In this document: positions 1 through 7,129 of the stretch, one piece after another
How the letters are laid out: each line of letters begins with the position of its first letter
Position numbering within the stretch: position 1 is the first letter of the stretch
Source of the DNA: CAYYNP01 sp964472545
GTDB lineage: Bacteria; Planctomycetota; Planctomycetia; Pirellulales; Thermoguttaceae
Assembly: GCA_964472545.1 (NCBI GenBank)
Contig: CAYYNP010000122.1
Location: 1 to 26,541, forward strand
Reading direction: 5' to 3'
DNA length: 26,541 bases
The notes under the pieces: generated by a model
What the model was told of the DNA's origin: nothing
The model's input: the letters and a program-made list of their open reading frames with translations, nothing else
The model's database searches: none
Translations under genes and position numbers: made by a program

Positions 1-36
1 GTCCCCAACTCCGAGTCCCCAGCCCCCAGCCCCCAA
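1..36. repeat. C-rich (G-rich on minus strand) short repeat, 3' of the SMP-30-like gene
   Basis: Overlapping CCCCAGC / CCCCAAC units run up to the stop codon of the minus-strand gene beginning at 38. On the minus strand this reads as runs of four or five G separated by CT or ACT, the same wording as the 14-bp tandem repeat at 14073-14118. The repeat may continue beyond the window edge. No coding function is visible. Confidence 0.55.
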
Positions 37-37
37 C

Positions 38-1015
38 TCACGGTTCCTCCGTGGCGTTGTACACAAACCCCTCCACATCCAACTTCAGCCGAAACACGGC
101 CTCCTTCGACGCGACGGTGACGTAGAGGTAGCCGCCGTGGAAGTGGCAGTTGCCGGCTTCCTCGCCGCCGGCGTCGTACTGGCGGATGATCTTGCCGCTG
201 CGCACGTCGACCACGTTGACCGCGCCGCCGTCCCACATCGCCACGTAGAGCCGGCCGGCGGCGTCGAAGATCATGCCGGCGGGCAGAAACTCGCCGCCGC
301 GGATGGGACCTTCGTCTTCGGTAGGGAATTCGAGCAGCACGCGGCCGTTGCTCAACGTGCCGTCTTCGGCCAGGTCCCAGATCAGCAGCCTTCGCCGGGC
401 GCTCTCGCAGAGGCAGAACTGCTTGCCGTCGGGCGTAACGCCCAGTCCGTTGGGAAAGGCCAATGCGCTGGCGATCCGCGAGACCTTGGCGGTGGTGATG
501 TCGTAGCGGTAGACCGAGCCGGTCGGTTCTTCGGCCGTCGAATCGCCCGGATCGCTGAAGTAGATGTTCCCCTGGACGTCCAGGGCGACGTCGTAGAGCC
601 GATCGAAGCGTTTGCCCTCCCAGCGGTCGGCCAGCACCTCGACGCTTTGGCCGTCGGTCGCCACGCGCAACAGGCGGCCGGCGGTGCAATCGGCCACGAT
701 CAAGCGGCCCTGGCGATCGAGCTTCATCCCGTTGGCTCGTGGCTCGAGCTCCTCGACCGGCGAGAGTTCCCCCAGGTTGCAGAAGATGCCGGCCGTTCCG
801 TCGGCCTCGATCAGGCCGATGTTGCCGTTGCCGCGATAGTTGGCCACGTAGAGATTCCCGTCGGCGTCGAGCACCGGCCCTTCGGCAATTTCGAAGCCCG
901 TGGCGTACAACTGCGGCGTGACCGCATCGGCCGGGGGCAAGTCGACGTGTTCGGCGGCCCATACGGCGGCCGGCAGCACGACAAGACAACAGAACAAGGC
1001 AACGGCACGTTCCAT
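38..1015 (-). CDS. Secreted SMP-30/gluconolactonase-like beta-propeller protein
   Basis: This 325-residue protein starts with a signal peptide (MERAVALFCCLVVLPAAVWA, cleavage probably after residue 20), so it should be exported. The rest matches the SMP-30/gluconolactonase/LRE six-bladed propeller family. It has an EGP motif with the first metal-ligand glutamate at residue 45, repeated D-x-x-G-N/R-L-Y/I-V blades, a YFSDPGD motif, a PNGLG motif holding the usual metal-binding asparagine, and a C-terminal blade around GRLYVAMWDGG. Family members are metal-dependent lactonases or esterases, but the substrate cannot be told here. An in-frame start at 1132 exists, but the added residues are just a translated palindromic repeat (1106-1130) and spacer, so the internal ATG with the signal peptide was chosen. 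No good SD is seen. It lies 129 bp downstream of the RND pump gene on the same strand and could be read through from that operon. Confidence 0.85.
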   Translation of the reverse strand: MERAVALFCCLVVLPAAVWAAEHVDLPPADAVTPQLYATGFEIAEGPVLDADGNLYVANYRGNGNIGLIEADGTAGIFCNLGELSPVEELEPRANGMKLDRQGRLIVADCTAGRLLRVATDGQSVEVLADRWEGKRFDRLYDVALDVQGNIYFSDPGDSTAEEPTGSVYRYDITTAKVSRIASALAFPNGLGVTPDGKQFCLCESARRRLLIWDLAEDGTLSNGRVLLEFPTEDEGPIRGGEFLPAGMIFDAAGRLYVAMWDGGAVNVVDVRSGKIIRQYDAGGEEAGNCHFHGGYLYVTVASKEAVFRLKLDVEGFVYNATEEP

Positions 1016-1105
1016 GGCAATATCAACTCGCAGCAGCGAGATAGGCGGGTAGTTATGGAGGATCATCAAGTCTAAACCAAGCCACAAGAGAACACAAGTC
1101 ACTAC

Positions 1106-1130
1106 AAAGCCGCGACCGGTGGTCGCGCCC
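1106..1130 (+). repeat. REP-like palindrome, family A, copy 1
   Basis: The core GCGACCGGTGGTCGC forms a GCGACC/GGTCGC stem with a 3-nt loop. It is preceded by AAAGCC and followed by GCCC. It sits between the RND pump stop and the SMP-30-like start. The 11 bp GTCACTACAAA just upstream (1098-1108) recur at 6138-6148 at the end of another palindromic element. Confidence 0.85.
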
Positions 1131-1144
1131 ACGGAATCGAACCG

Positions 1145-4100
1145 TCAGGAAACCTCCTTGACATCCACTTCCCCAACCGCCGCCGGCCTCACCCTTCGGC
1201 TCCAACCCAACCACGCCAGGATGCTATACAAACTCGGCACCAACAAAAGCACCACCACCGTGGCGAACATCAGCCCGAACGTGATCGAAACCGACATCGG
1301 AAGCAAGAACTGGGCCTGTAGGCTCGTCTCGACCAACATCGGCGCCAGGCCGGCCACGGTCGTCGCCGAGGTGAGAAACACCGGCCGGAACCGCTGCATG
1401 CCGGCCCGGTGCACCGAATCCAATACGCTGTGGCCTTCGGCCAGCCGCAGCTTGATGAACGTGACCAACACGATCGAATCGTTCACCACAATGCCCGAGA
1501 GCGAGATGAACCCGATTGAACTGGGCATCGTCCAGTCGAGCCCCAGCAGCAGATGCCCCGCGACCGCCCCGACCAGGCCGAAGGGGATCGCCGCCATCAC
1601 GATCAGCGGCTCGACGTACGACTGGAAGACGAACGACAACAGGATGAAGACGATGCAGAGCCCGATGACGAAGCCCCGTTTGAGGCTCGCCTGGGTCTTC
1701 TCGTTCTCTTTGCGTTGGCCCTCCAGCGTGATCGACACGCCCGGGTTTTGTTCGAGGAAGGCCTCGCGGCGCCGGTGCAGGTCCTCCATGATCTCCGAGG
1801 AATTGCCCTTGCGGGTGTCGAGATCGGCGGTCACGGCGACCGTCCGGCGGCCGTCGACGCGGACGATCTGCACGTAGGTGCGAACCGTTTCCGCCACGGC
1901 CACGTCGTGAAAGGGCATCATGTGCCCGTCGGACGTGCGGACGAGGAAGTCGTCCAGGTCGGCAATCGAGTGGCGGTCGGCCGGAGCGAAGAGGACTTCG
2001 ACCTCGAAGTTGTCGCCGCCGCGTTGGAATTCCTCGGCGATGCTGCCCCAAAAGGCCTCGCGAAGCTGCAACGCCAACGCCTCCGTGGTGACGCCGAGCA
2101 TGCGTCCGGCCGGCTTCAGCCGCACGCGGATCTCTTGCTTGCCGGGTCGCAGGTCGTCGTTCAGGTTGCGTACGCCGGGATAGCCGTCGATCGAGTCGCC
2201 GTCGCCGGCGATCCGCAGCTTGAGTTGTTGGCTGGCCCGTTGCAGTTCGCCCAGATCGTCGCCGTGCAGGCGTACGTCGATCGGCTTTCCGCCCGGGGTG
2301 ACCTGCAACTGCTCGAAGGTGAGGCTGACCACGTCGGTCACGTCGCCGACCTTCTCCCGCCATACGCGGACCACGTCGTCGCAGAGGGCGTTGCGGCGGT
2401 CGGCCGGGGTCATCTCGACGATCACCTGGGCCAGGTGACTGCCGGATTCCAGCGGGGCCGCGTTGTTGCCGAACGCCCGGAGGAAACCGAACGACGTGCT
2501 GACGTGGCGGATCAATGCTTGTCCGTTCGGCTGCGAGGGTCGAAAATGGCCTTCCACGCCCTCGGGCCCGGTCAGCGCTGCTTCGATCTGCCGGACGACT
2601 TCCTCGGTCCGCTGCAGGTCGGTGCCGGCGGGCATCTCGATTTGGGCCACGAGGATATCGCCGTCGAGTTCGGGGAAGAGCTGGAACTTCAGTCGTCCGC
2701 CGGCCAACATGCCCACGCAAATCAGCAATAGCATCACGAGCACCGCCACCGGAACCAGCGGCCGGCGAACCGACCAGTCCAACACGGGGCCGTAGACCTT
2801 CTCGGTGAACCGTTGTACCTGGCGGTTGATCGCCGCGCGGATTCGTTTCGGCCGTTTGGGGATCTTGCCCAGCGAATGCGTGAGGTGATTCGGCAGGATC
2901 AGGAACCCTTCGACCAGACTCACGCTGAGTGCCGTGACGACCCCGATCGGCATCATCCGCATGATCTTGCCGACGTCGCCCTGCATGACCAACAGCGGCA
3001 TGAAGACGGCCACGGTAGTCAACATCGAGGCCGCCACGCCCAGGCCAACCTCCCGAGTGCCGTCGACGGCCGCCTGCGCGGGCGACTTCCCTTGCGAGTA
3101 ATGGGCGAAGATGTTCTCGCCGATCACGATCGCGTCGTCGACGATGATCCCCACGGCCATAATCAGACTGAACATGGTGATCATGTTCAGGCTCATGTCC
3201 AGGCCATCCAGTAGATAGAGCGTCCCCAGGAACGAGACGGGGATGCCCACCGCCACCCAAATCGCCAGCCGCCAGTGCAGCAGTGCCCAGAGGGTGAGAA
3301 ACACCAACACAAAACCGAGCAGGCCGTTCTCCACCAGCATGCCCAGGCGGTCTTCCACGTAGACGGCGTAATCGCCCCATAGCTCCAAGTGCGCTCCGGC
3401 CACAGGCGACTCGTTCCACCGGTCGACGTACGTCCGCACTGCATTGCGGATCCGGATCGTGTCTTGGTGGCTGGTCTTGTTGACGGCGAGGTTCACACAG
3501 CGATGACCTCGGAAGGTGGTCCGCGTCCACTCGTCCTGGAAGGTGTCGGCCACTTCGGCCACGGCGCGCAACGGGATGCGAGCACCGTCGGCGGAGATCT
3601 TCACCGGCAGATCGCGAAAGTTCTCGGCCCAGCGACGCTGGTCGACCACGCGGATGGTGATCTCTCGCTCGCTTGTCTCGACGCTGCCGGCCGGCAGATC
3701 GACGCTCTGGGAACGAATCTCCCGGGCGACGTCGCCGATCGTCAGCCCGTGGGCCAGCAGCGCTTCCTCGCGTACCTCGACGCTGATTTGGTGGTCGGAG
3801 AAGCCGGACAGTTCGACGAGACTCACGTCGTCCAGCCGCAACAATTCCGTACGGATCGTGTCGCCCAGCAAGACCAGGTGCTTCTCCGACATCCCCTCGG
3901 CCCAGACCGAGAGCGTGCAGACCTTGTCGATCTGGTCGACCTCGTACACCACCGGATCTTCAGCGTCGTCGGGAAAGTCGTCGATCTGGTCGACGGCGTT
4001 TTCGACGTCCTCGAGCACGTCGCGAACTTCGTAGCGGTCGGCCACCTCGATCGTCACCAGCCCTGAGTTCTCCCGCGACACCGAGGTCACTTCTTCGACT

Positions 4101-4321
4101 CCCTCGATCCCCTCGATCTCCTCCTCGATCCGTTGGCAGATCATCTCCTCGACCTCTTCGGCCGAGGCCCCGCGGTAGATCACCTGGACATTGACGAAAT
4201 TCGAGGCGAACTGCGGGAAGACTTCGCGCGTGAGCGAGAAGGCGCCCAGGACGCCCAGCAGGATGATGATCGCCATCAACAGGTTGGCGGCCGTCGGATG
4301 GCGGACGAAGTAACGGATCAC
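1145..4321 (-). CDS. RND efflux transporter permease subunit (AcrB/MexB-like)
   Basis: This 1058-residue inner-membrane proton-driven pump is the usual length for the HAE/AcrB family. It shows an N-terminal transmembrane helix after MIRYFVRHPTAANLL and a periplasmic porter domain. TM4 has the motif GIIVDDAIVIGEN (paired aspartates near residue 395, equivalent to the AcrB proton-relay Asp-Asp). A second porter domain is followed by TM10 with GIVVNDSIVLV, and a final helix bundle ends near LVPSLYSILAWLGW. The start is the GTG at 4321, with GGAGG at 4329-4333 seven bases upstream. A longer reading frame to 4444 only translates a palindromic repeat in the adaptor gene. The GTG overlaps the adaptor's TGA stop (GTGA), so the two should be translationally coupled. 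Substrate is unknown, and no outer-membrane channel gene is adjacent. Confidence 0.95.
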   Translation of the reverse strand: MIRYFVRHPTAANLLMAIIILLGVLGAFSLTREVFPQFASNFVNVQVIYRGASAEEVEEMICQRIEEEIEGIEGVEEVTSVSRENSGLVTIEVADRYEVRDVLEDVENAVDQIDDFPDDAEDPVVYEVDQIDKVCTLSVWAEGMSEKHLVLLGDTIRTELLRLDDVSLVELSGFSDHQISVEVREEALLAHGLTIGDVAREIRSQSVDLPAGSVETSEREITIRVVDQRRWAENFRDLPVKISADGARIPLRAVAEVADTFQDEWTRTTFRGHRCVNLAVNKTSHQDTIRIRNAVRTYVDRWNESPVAGAHLELWGDYAVYVEDRLGMLVENGLLGFVLVFLTLWALLHWRLAIWVAVGIPVSFLGTLYLLDGLDMSLNMITMFSLIMAVGIIVDDAIVIGENIFAHYSQGKSPAQAAVDGTREVGLGVAASMLTTVAVFMPLLVMQGDVGKIMRMMPIGVVTALSVSLVEGFLILPNHLTHSLGKIPKRPKRIRAAINRQVQRFTEKVYGPVLDWSVRRPLVPVAVLVMLLLICVGMLAGGRLKFQLFPELDGDILVAQIEMPAGTDLQRTEEVVRQIEAALTGPEGVEGHFRPSQPNGQALIRHVSTSFGFLRAFGNNAAPLESGSHLAQVIVEMTPADRRNALCDDVVRVWREKVGDVTDVVSLTFEQLQVTPGGKPIDVRLHGDDLGELQRASQQLKLRIAGDGDSIDGYPGVRNLNDDLRPGKQEIRVRLKPAGRMLGVTTEALALQLREAFWGSIAEEFQRGGDNFEVEVLFAPADRHSIADLDDFLVRTSDGHMMPFHDVAVAETVRTYVQIVRVDGRRTVAVTADLDTRKGNSSEIMEDLHRRREAFLEQNPGVSITLEGQRKENEKTQASLKRGFVIGLCIVFILLSFVFQSYVEPLIVMAAIPFGLVGAVAGHLLLGLDWTMPSSIGFISLSGIVVNDSIVLVTFIKLRLAEGHSVLDSVHRAGMQRFRPVFLTSATTVAGLAPMLVETSLQAQFLLPMSVSITFGLMFATVVVLLLVPSLYSILAWLGWSRRVRPAAVGEVDVKEVS

Positions 4322-5943
4322 CGGGCTGCCTCCGTGTCTATGGAGGCTGGGTGGCCGGAAGTCGGGTGGCCGGTGGCTGAGCGCAGCGAAGCCCCAGGAG
4401 TCTCTACTGGCTCCCGGGGCACCGCTGCGCTTTGCCCCGGCCACCCTTCCGGCAGCCCCCCGTCCGTCTCGTCGCCTGTCTCAAACAGACTCGCCGGAAA
4501 CGTCTCCTGGCAAGGCCCGACGGGATTCTCCTCGACCTTTCCCCGCAGCCGCATGCCGGGGCTGGCCAGCGGGAGATCGCTGAGGATGACCCGGTCGCCG
4601 GGCTCGATGCCGCTGCCGATCACGGCCCGATCTTCTTCGCGGGCCAATACGTCGACCTGCGCGATTTCGAGCCGACCCTCGCGCAGCAAGTAGACCTGAT
4701 CGTCGCGCAGCGCCGTGCGAGGGATGACCACCACGTCGTCGACCGTGGCGCCGTAGACCGTCGCCCGGCAAAAGGCGTCCGGCAGCAACGCCGGCCGCAA
4801 TCCCGGCTGCACGCCCTCGTACGGACGCGACACCTCAACGATCACTCGCAGCATCTGCGTGTTGGGGTCCAACGTGCCGGAGACCCGCGTCACCCGGCCC
4901 AGCCAGGTCCACTTCCGCTGCCGCGGCCCCCAGCTTATCTCGACCGGCACGCGAATCCGCTCGAAGACCGACGCATCGAGATTCATCCGAATCAGATCGT
5001 CGGTGCTGAGTTTCGCGGCTTCGCCGTTGGTGACCCCGTTGGCCGAATCGGTCAGGTCGATCCCATGGGGGAACAGGATCGGGGCCTTCCGCATCTCGAG
5101 CATTACCGCGACCTCGGCCGTCTTGATGTCCAGAAAGCTGCCCAATTGTTGGCCGGCCGTGACGAACTGGTCCCGTTCGATCGACTTCGAGGCACATCGT
5201 GCGTCCAGCGGCAGGCGGATCTCACAGCGGTCCAAGTCGCGATACGCCTGGTCGAGTTGCGACAAGACGCCGTCGAGCGAAGCCTGGGCCAAAGCCCGTT
5301 GCGTGGGGATCAACGCCAGGCCGTTCTTGGTGCTCTGCAACGACGTGGAGCTGGTCACAAAGGCCTGTTCGGCCCGTTCGACCGCGTGCGGCGTGCCTGC
5401 TCCCTGTTGCCGCAGCCGCTGCTCGCGTTCGAGGTCGATCTGGGCCAACTGCGTGTGGCGTTGTTGAAAGCCGAAGATCGTCCGCAGATTGGCCGCTGTC
5501 TGATCCAATTCCTCGATTTGGGCAATTCTGGCGGTCGCCTCAGACATCAACCGCATCACGGTGAGTTGGTAGTCGGTCGGATCGATGCGGGCGACGACCG
5601 TGCCGGCCGGCAAGATCTCCCCCTCCTCGAACCGCTCGTTGACCTCCACGGCCCGGCCTTTGATCTCGGCAATCGCGGTGTAGACCTCGCTTGCCCGGCT
5701 GGTGCCGTAGGCGGTGACCGAGATGCGGTGGGCGGTCTTCTGGGCCTCGAAGACGCGGACTATCGGGCTCGGTTCGACGGTCTTCTCCCGGGTCGGTTCC
5801 GGCTTGGTGGCCACCAACACGCCAAACACGACGCCGCCAAAGGCCAACAACAGCACGGCGGAGCCGAGATAGACCCAGACGTTGTCGAACCGCCATCGAG
5901 AATGCTCGCGAGTCGGGCCAGTAGATTCCGGTTCGTTGGCCAT
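4318..5943 (-). CDS. RND efflux periplasmic adaptor (HlyD/AcrA-type membrane fusion protein)
   Basis: The 541-residue adaptor has a short cytoplasmic start, one membrane anchor at about residues 26-47 (VWVYLGSAVLLLAFGGVVFGVLVA), then the standard fold. A first barrel/lipoyl half contains an EIKGRAVEVNERFEEGE block. A helical hairpin rich in Q, E, R and A spans about residues 130-230, the second lipoyl half has DLDRCEIRLPLDA, and a beta-barrel and membrane-proximal domain end near GDRVILSDLPLASPGMRLRG. It should bridge the RND pump, encoded immediately downstream with a 4-base overlap, to an outer-membrane channel. The last ~55 residues look unlike adaptor sequence: residues ~500-527 are the translation of an 83-bp palindrome (4364-4446). 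A family-A palindrome lies 27 bp upstream of the start codon. Confidence 0.93.
   Translation of the reverse strand: MANEPESTGPTREHSRWRFDNVWVYLGSAVLLLAFGGVVFGVLVATKPEPTREKTVEPSPIVRVFEAQKTAHRISVTAYGTSRASEVYTAIAEIKGRAVEVNERFEEGEILPAGTVVARIDPTDYQLTVMRLMSEATARIAQIEELDQTAANLRTIFGFQQRHTQLAQIDLEREQRLRQQGAGTPHAVERAEQAFVTSSTSLQSTKNGLALIPTQRALAQASLDGVLSQLDQAYRDLDRCEIRLPLDARCASKSIERDQFVTAGQQLGSFLDIKTAEVAVMLEMRKAPILFPHGIDLTDSANGVTNGEAAKLSTDDLIRMNLDASVFERIRVPVEISWGPRQRKWTWLGRVTRVSGTLDPNTQMLRVIVEVSRPYEGVQPGLRPALLPDAFCRATVYGATVDDVVVIPRTALRDDQVYLLREGRLEIAQVDVLAREEDRAVIGSGIEPGDRVILSDLPLASPGMRLRGKVEENPVGPCQETFPASLFETGDETDGGLPEGWPGQSAAVPREPVETPGASLRSATGHPTSGHPASIDTEAAR
4329..4333 (-). promoter_or_regulatory. Ribosome binding site fixing the RND pump start
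   Basis: GGAGG on the minus strand lies seven bases before the GTG at 4321. It is one of the stronger SD sites here and decides the start against the upstream in-frame ATG at 4444. Confidence 0.75.
4364..4446. repeat. 83-bp imperfect palindrome, family B, inside the adaptor gene
   Basis: The ends are GGGTGGCCGG (4364-4373) and CCGGCCACCC (4437-4446). The arms continue with AGCGCAGCG and GCCCC(A/G)GGAG on each side of a central TCTCTACTGG. A further direct copy of GGGTGGCCGG stands at 4349-4358. It is translated as part of the adaptor's C-terminal tail. The larger palindrome at 10645-10759 has related ends. Confidence 0.8.
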
Positions 5944-5969
5944 GATTGTTCTCGTATTGGGATCGACAT

Positions 5970-5994
5970 AAAGCCGCGACCGGTGGTCGCGCCC
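5970..5994 (+). repeat. REP-like palindrome, family A, copy 2
   Basis: It is identical in its core (GCGACCGGTGGTCGC with AAAGCC and GCCC flanks) to the copy at 1106-1130 and is preceded by AT like the copies at 21095 and 23440. It lies in the presumed leader of the efflux operon. Confidence 0.88.
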
Positions 5995-5997
5995 GAA

Positions 5998-6011
5998 GCC
6001 CTTCTTAGGGC
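5998..6011. repeat. Small hairpin GCCCT-TCTT-AGGGC
   Basis: A perfect 5-bp stem with a 4-base loop stands immediately after family-A copy 2. Its function is unknown, and no T-tract follows on either strand. Confidence 0.5.
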
Positions 6012-6077
6012 GTCATTCATGGAATTGTGGCTGCCGGTCGCGGCGTTGTTATCAGCAAGCAATCGCCAAACCCGTTC

Positions 6078-6145
6078 GTAGTGCCCCGATTCATCGGGGC
6101 CGTGCGGCGGAATCCCGCGGAAGACCGCATGAATGCGGTCACTAC
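6078..6145. repeat. 68-bp compound palindromic element
   Basis: The outer ends GTAGTG (6078-6083) and CACTAC (6140-6145) enclose three hairpins: CCCCGAT/ATCGGGG, GCGG/CCGC around AATC, and GACCGCAT/ATGCGGTC. It looks like a non-autonomous folded repeat. No open reading frame or gene is seen in the whole 5944-6282 interval, which otherwise holds family-A copy 2, the small hairpin and unique DNA. Confidence 0.7.
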
Positions 6146-6282
6146 AAACGGCTCTTGACGAGTTCGGCAAATGAGTGCTGCTATCATCGCCGAACCAATT
6201 GGTACGGCGCGAGTTAAGTCGGCCACTACCTAGAAATGTAGGTCGCCGGGGCGCGCCGTGCCGCCGCGGAGAAGGCTATTCG

Positions 6283-7017
6283 CTACTCGTCCGACGGGAT
6301 TGCCCGCAGGCGGATGTTGCGATACGCGACCGGCCCGTGGTCGCCCTGGAGCATTAGCGGGCCGGTGGGCTTCTCGTCGCTGAAACCCGCCGCTCGGGTG
6401 GGGCCTGTTACCTCGACGTTCTCGTGAACCACCTTACCGTTGTGGACCACTCTGACGAATCTGGCGTTCGCCGTTTTCTTGCCCGAGGCGTCGAAACGCG
6501 GCCCACGGAAGACGACGTCGAAAGTCTGCCACTCTCCAGGGGGACGGCTGGCGTTCACCTTTGGTGGGTGTCCCTCGAACCCCCGGCCGTTGGCCCAGCG
6601 CTGGTAGATCCCGCCGCAGTCGCCGTGCTTGAGCTCCGTAACTCCCCAACTGTCAAGGATTTGGATCTCGTAGCGGCCCTGGAAGTAGACGCCCGAGTTG
6701 GAGCCCAGCGGGACCATGAACTCGATGTGCGCCTCGACGTCGCCGTGTTGGGCCTTGCTGAAGAGGTTGCGAGTGCGGCCGGTCGGACCGTTGAGCAGCG
6801 CGCCCTTGCCCGGGCTGCCGACTAGCTTACGGCCATCGTTCGGATCGCTTTTCACCTCGCCGACGATCTGCCAGTCGCCCGTGTTGCCTTGCCATGTGGA
6901 GAGGTCATTGCCCACCAACACGAGCGGGTTGGGTTCGGCGGAAACTGCGTCTTGTGAGGAAATCGCGGCGGTGCAGACGGCGGCCGCGACCGCGCAGGAC
7001 AGTAAGACTCGACACAT
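6283..7017 (-). CDS. Secreted DUF1080 protein (3-keto-disaccharide hydrolase domain family)
   Basis: This 244-residue protein has a signal peptide (first ~27 residues, ending near AVSAEP) and a single DUF1080 concanavalin-like jelly-roll domain. Diagnostic features are the LVGNDLSTWQG opening, the DVEAHIEFMVPLGSNSGVYFQGRYEIQILDSWG core, the GIYQRWANGRGFEGHPP loop, the GEWQTFDVVFRGPRFD strand, and the GPLMLQGDHGPVAYRNIRLR end. Family members are abundant in planctomycetes and are linked to carbohydrate degradation; 3-keto-disaccharide hydrolase activity is the name given to the family, and the substrate here is unknown. The start is supported by AAAGGAG, which ends 8 bases before the ATG. A terminator-like hairpin at 7072-7129 separates it from the WD40 gene upstream, so it probably has its own promoter. 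Confidence 0.93.
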   Translation of the reverse strand: MCRVLLSCAVAAAVCTAAISSQDAVSAEPNPLVLVGNDLSTWQGNTGDWQIVGEVKSDPNDGRKLVGSPGKGALLNGPTGRTRNLFSKAQHGDVEAHIEFMVPLGSNSGVYFQGRYEIQILDSWGVTELKHGDCGGIYQRWANGRGFEGHPPKVNASRPPGEWQTFDVVFRGPRFDASGKKTANARFVRVVHNGKVVHENVEVTGPTRAAGFSDEKPTGPLMLQGDHGPVAYRNIRLRAIPSDE

Positions 7018-7071
7018 GATGGATACTCCTTTCGTTTGTCGCCCGCAATAGACTCTCGCAACTATAGGGAC

Positions 7072-7129
7072 AAAAAGAGGGACAGGCTACTTTTTTCCGG
7101 GCCCAGAAAAGTAGCCTGTCCCTCTTTTT
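7072..7129 (-). terminator. Intrinsic-terminator-like hairpin with 23-bp perfect arms
   Basis: The arms at 7072-7094 and 7107-7129 are perfect reverse complements (AGAGGGACAGGCTACTTTT / AAAAGTAGCCTGTCCCTCT plus A/T runs) around a 12-base loop. Both outer ends are A/T tracts, so it could stop transcription on either strand; on the minus strand it would end WD40 transcription with a U run. The WD40 stop codon (7087-7089) lies inside the left arm. Confidence 0.75.

Noticed and set aside
1016..1132. N-terminal extension of the SMP-30-like protein
   Set aside because: It begins with the translated family-A palindrome and puts the signal peptide 39 residues inside the protein.
4432..6081. 549-residue plus-strand reading frame opposite the efflux adaptor
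   Set aside because: Its composition is Arg/Leu/Gln-rich antisense noise with no domain, whereas the minus strand encodes a clear adaptor. High GC makes long antisense frames common here.
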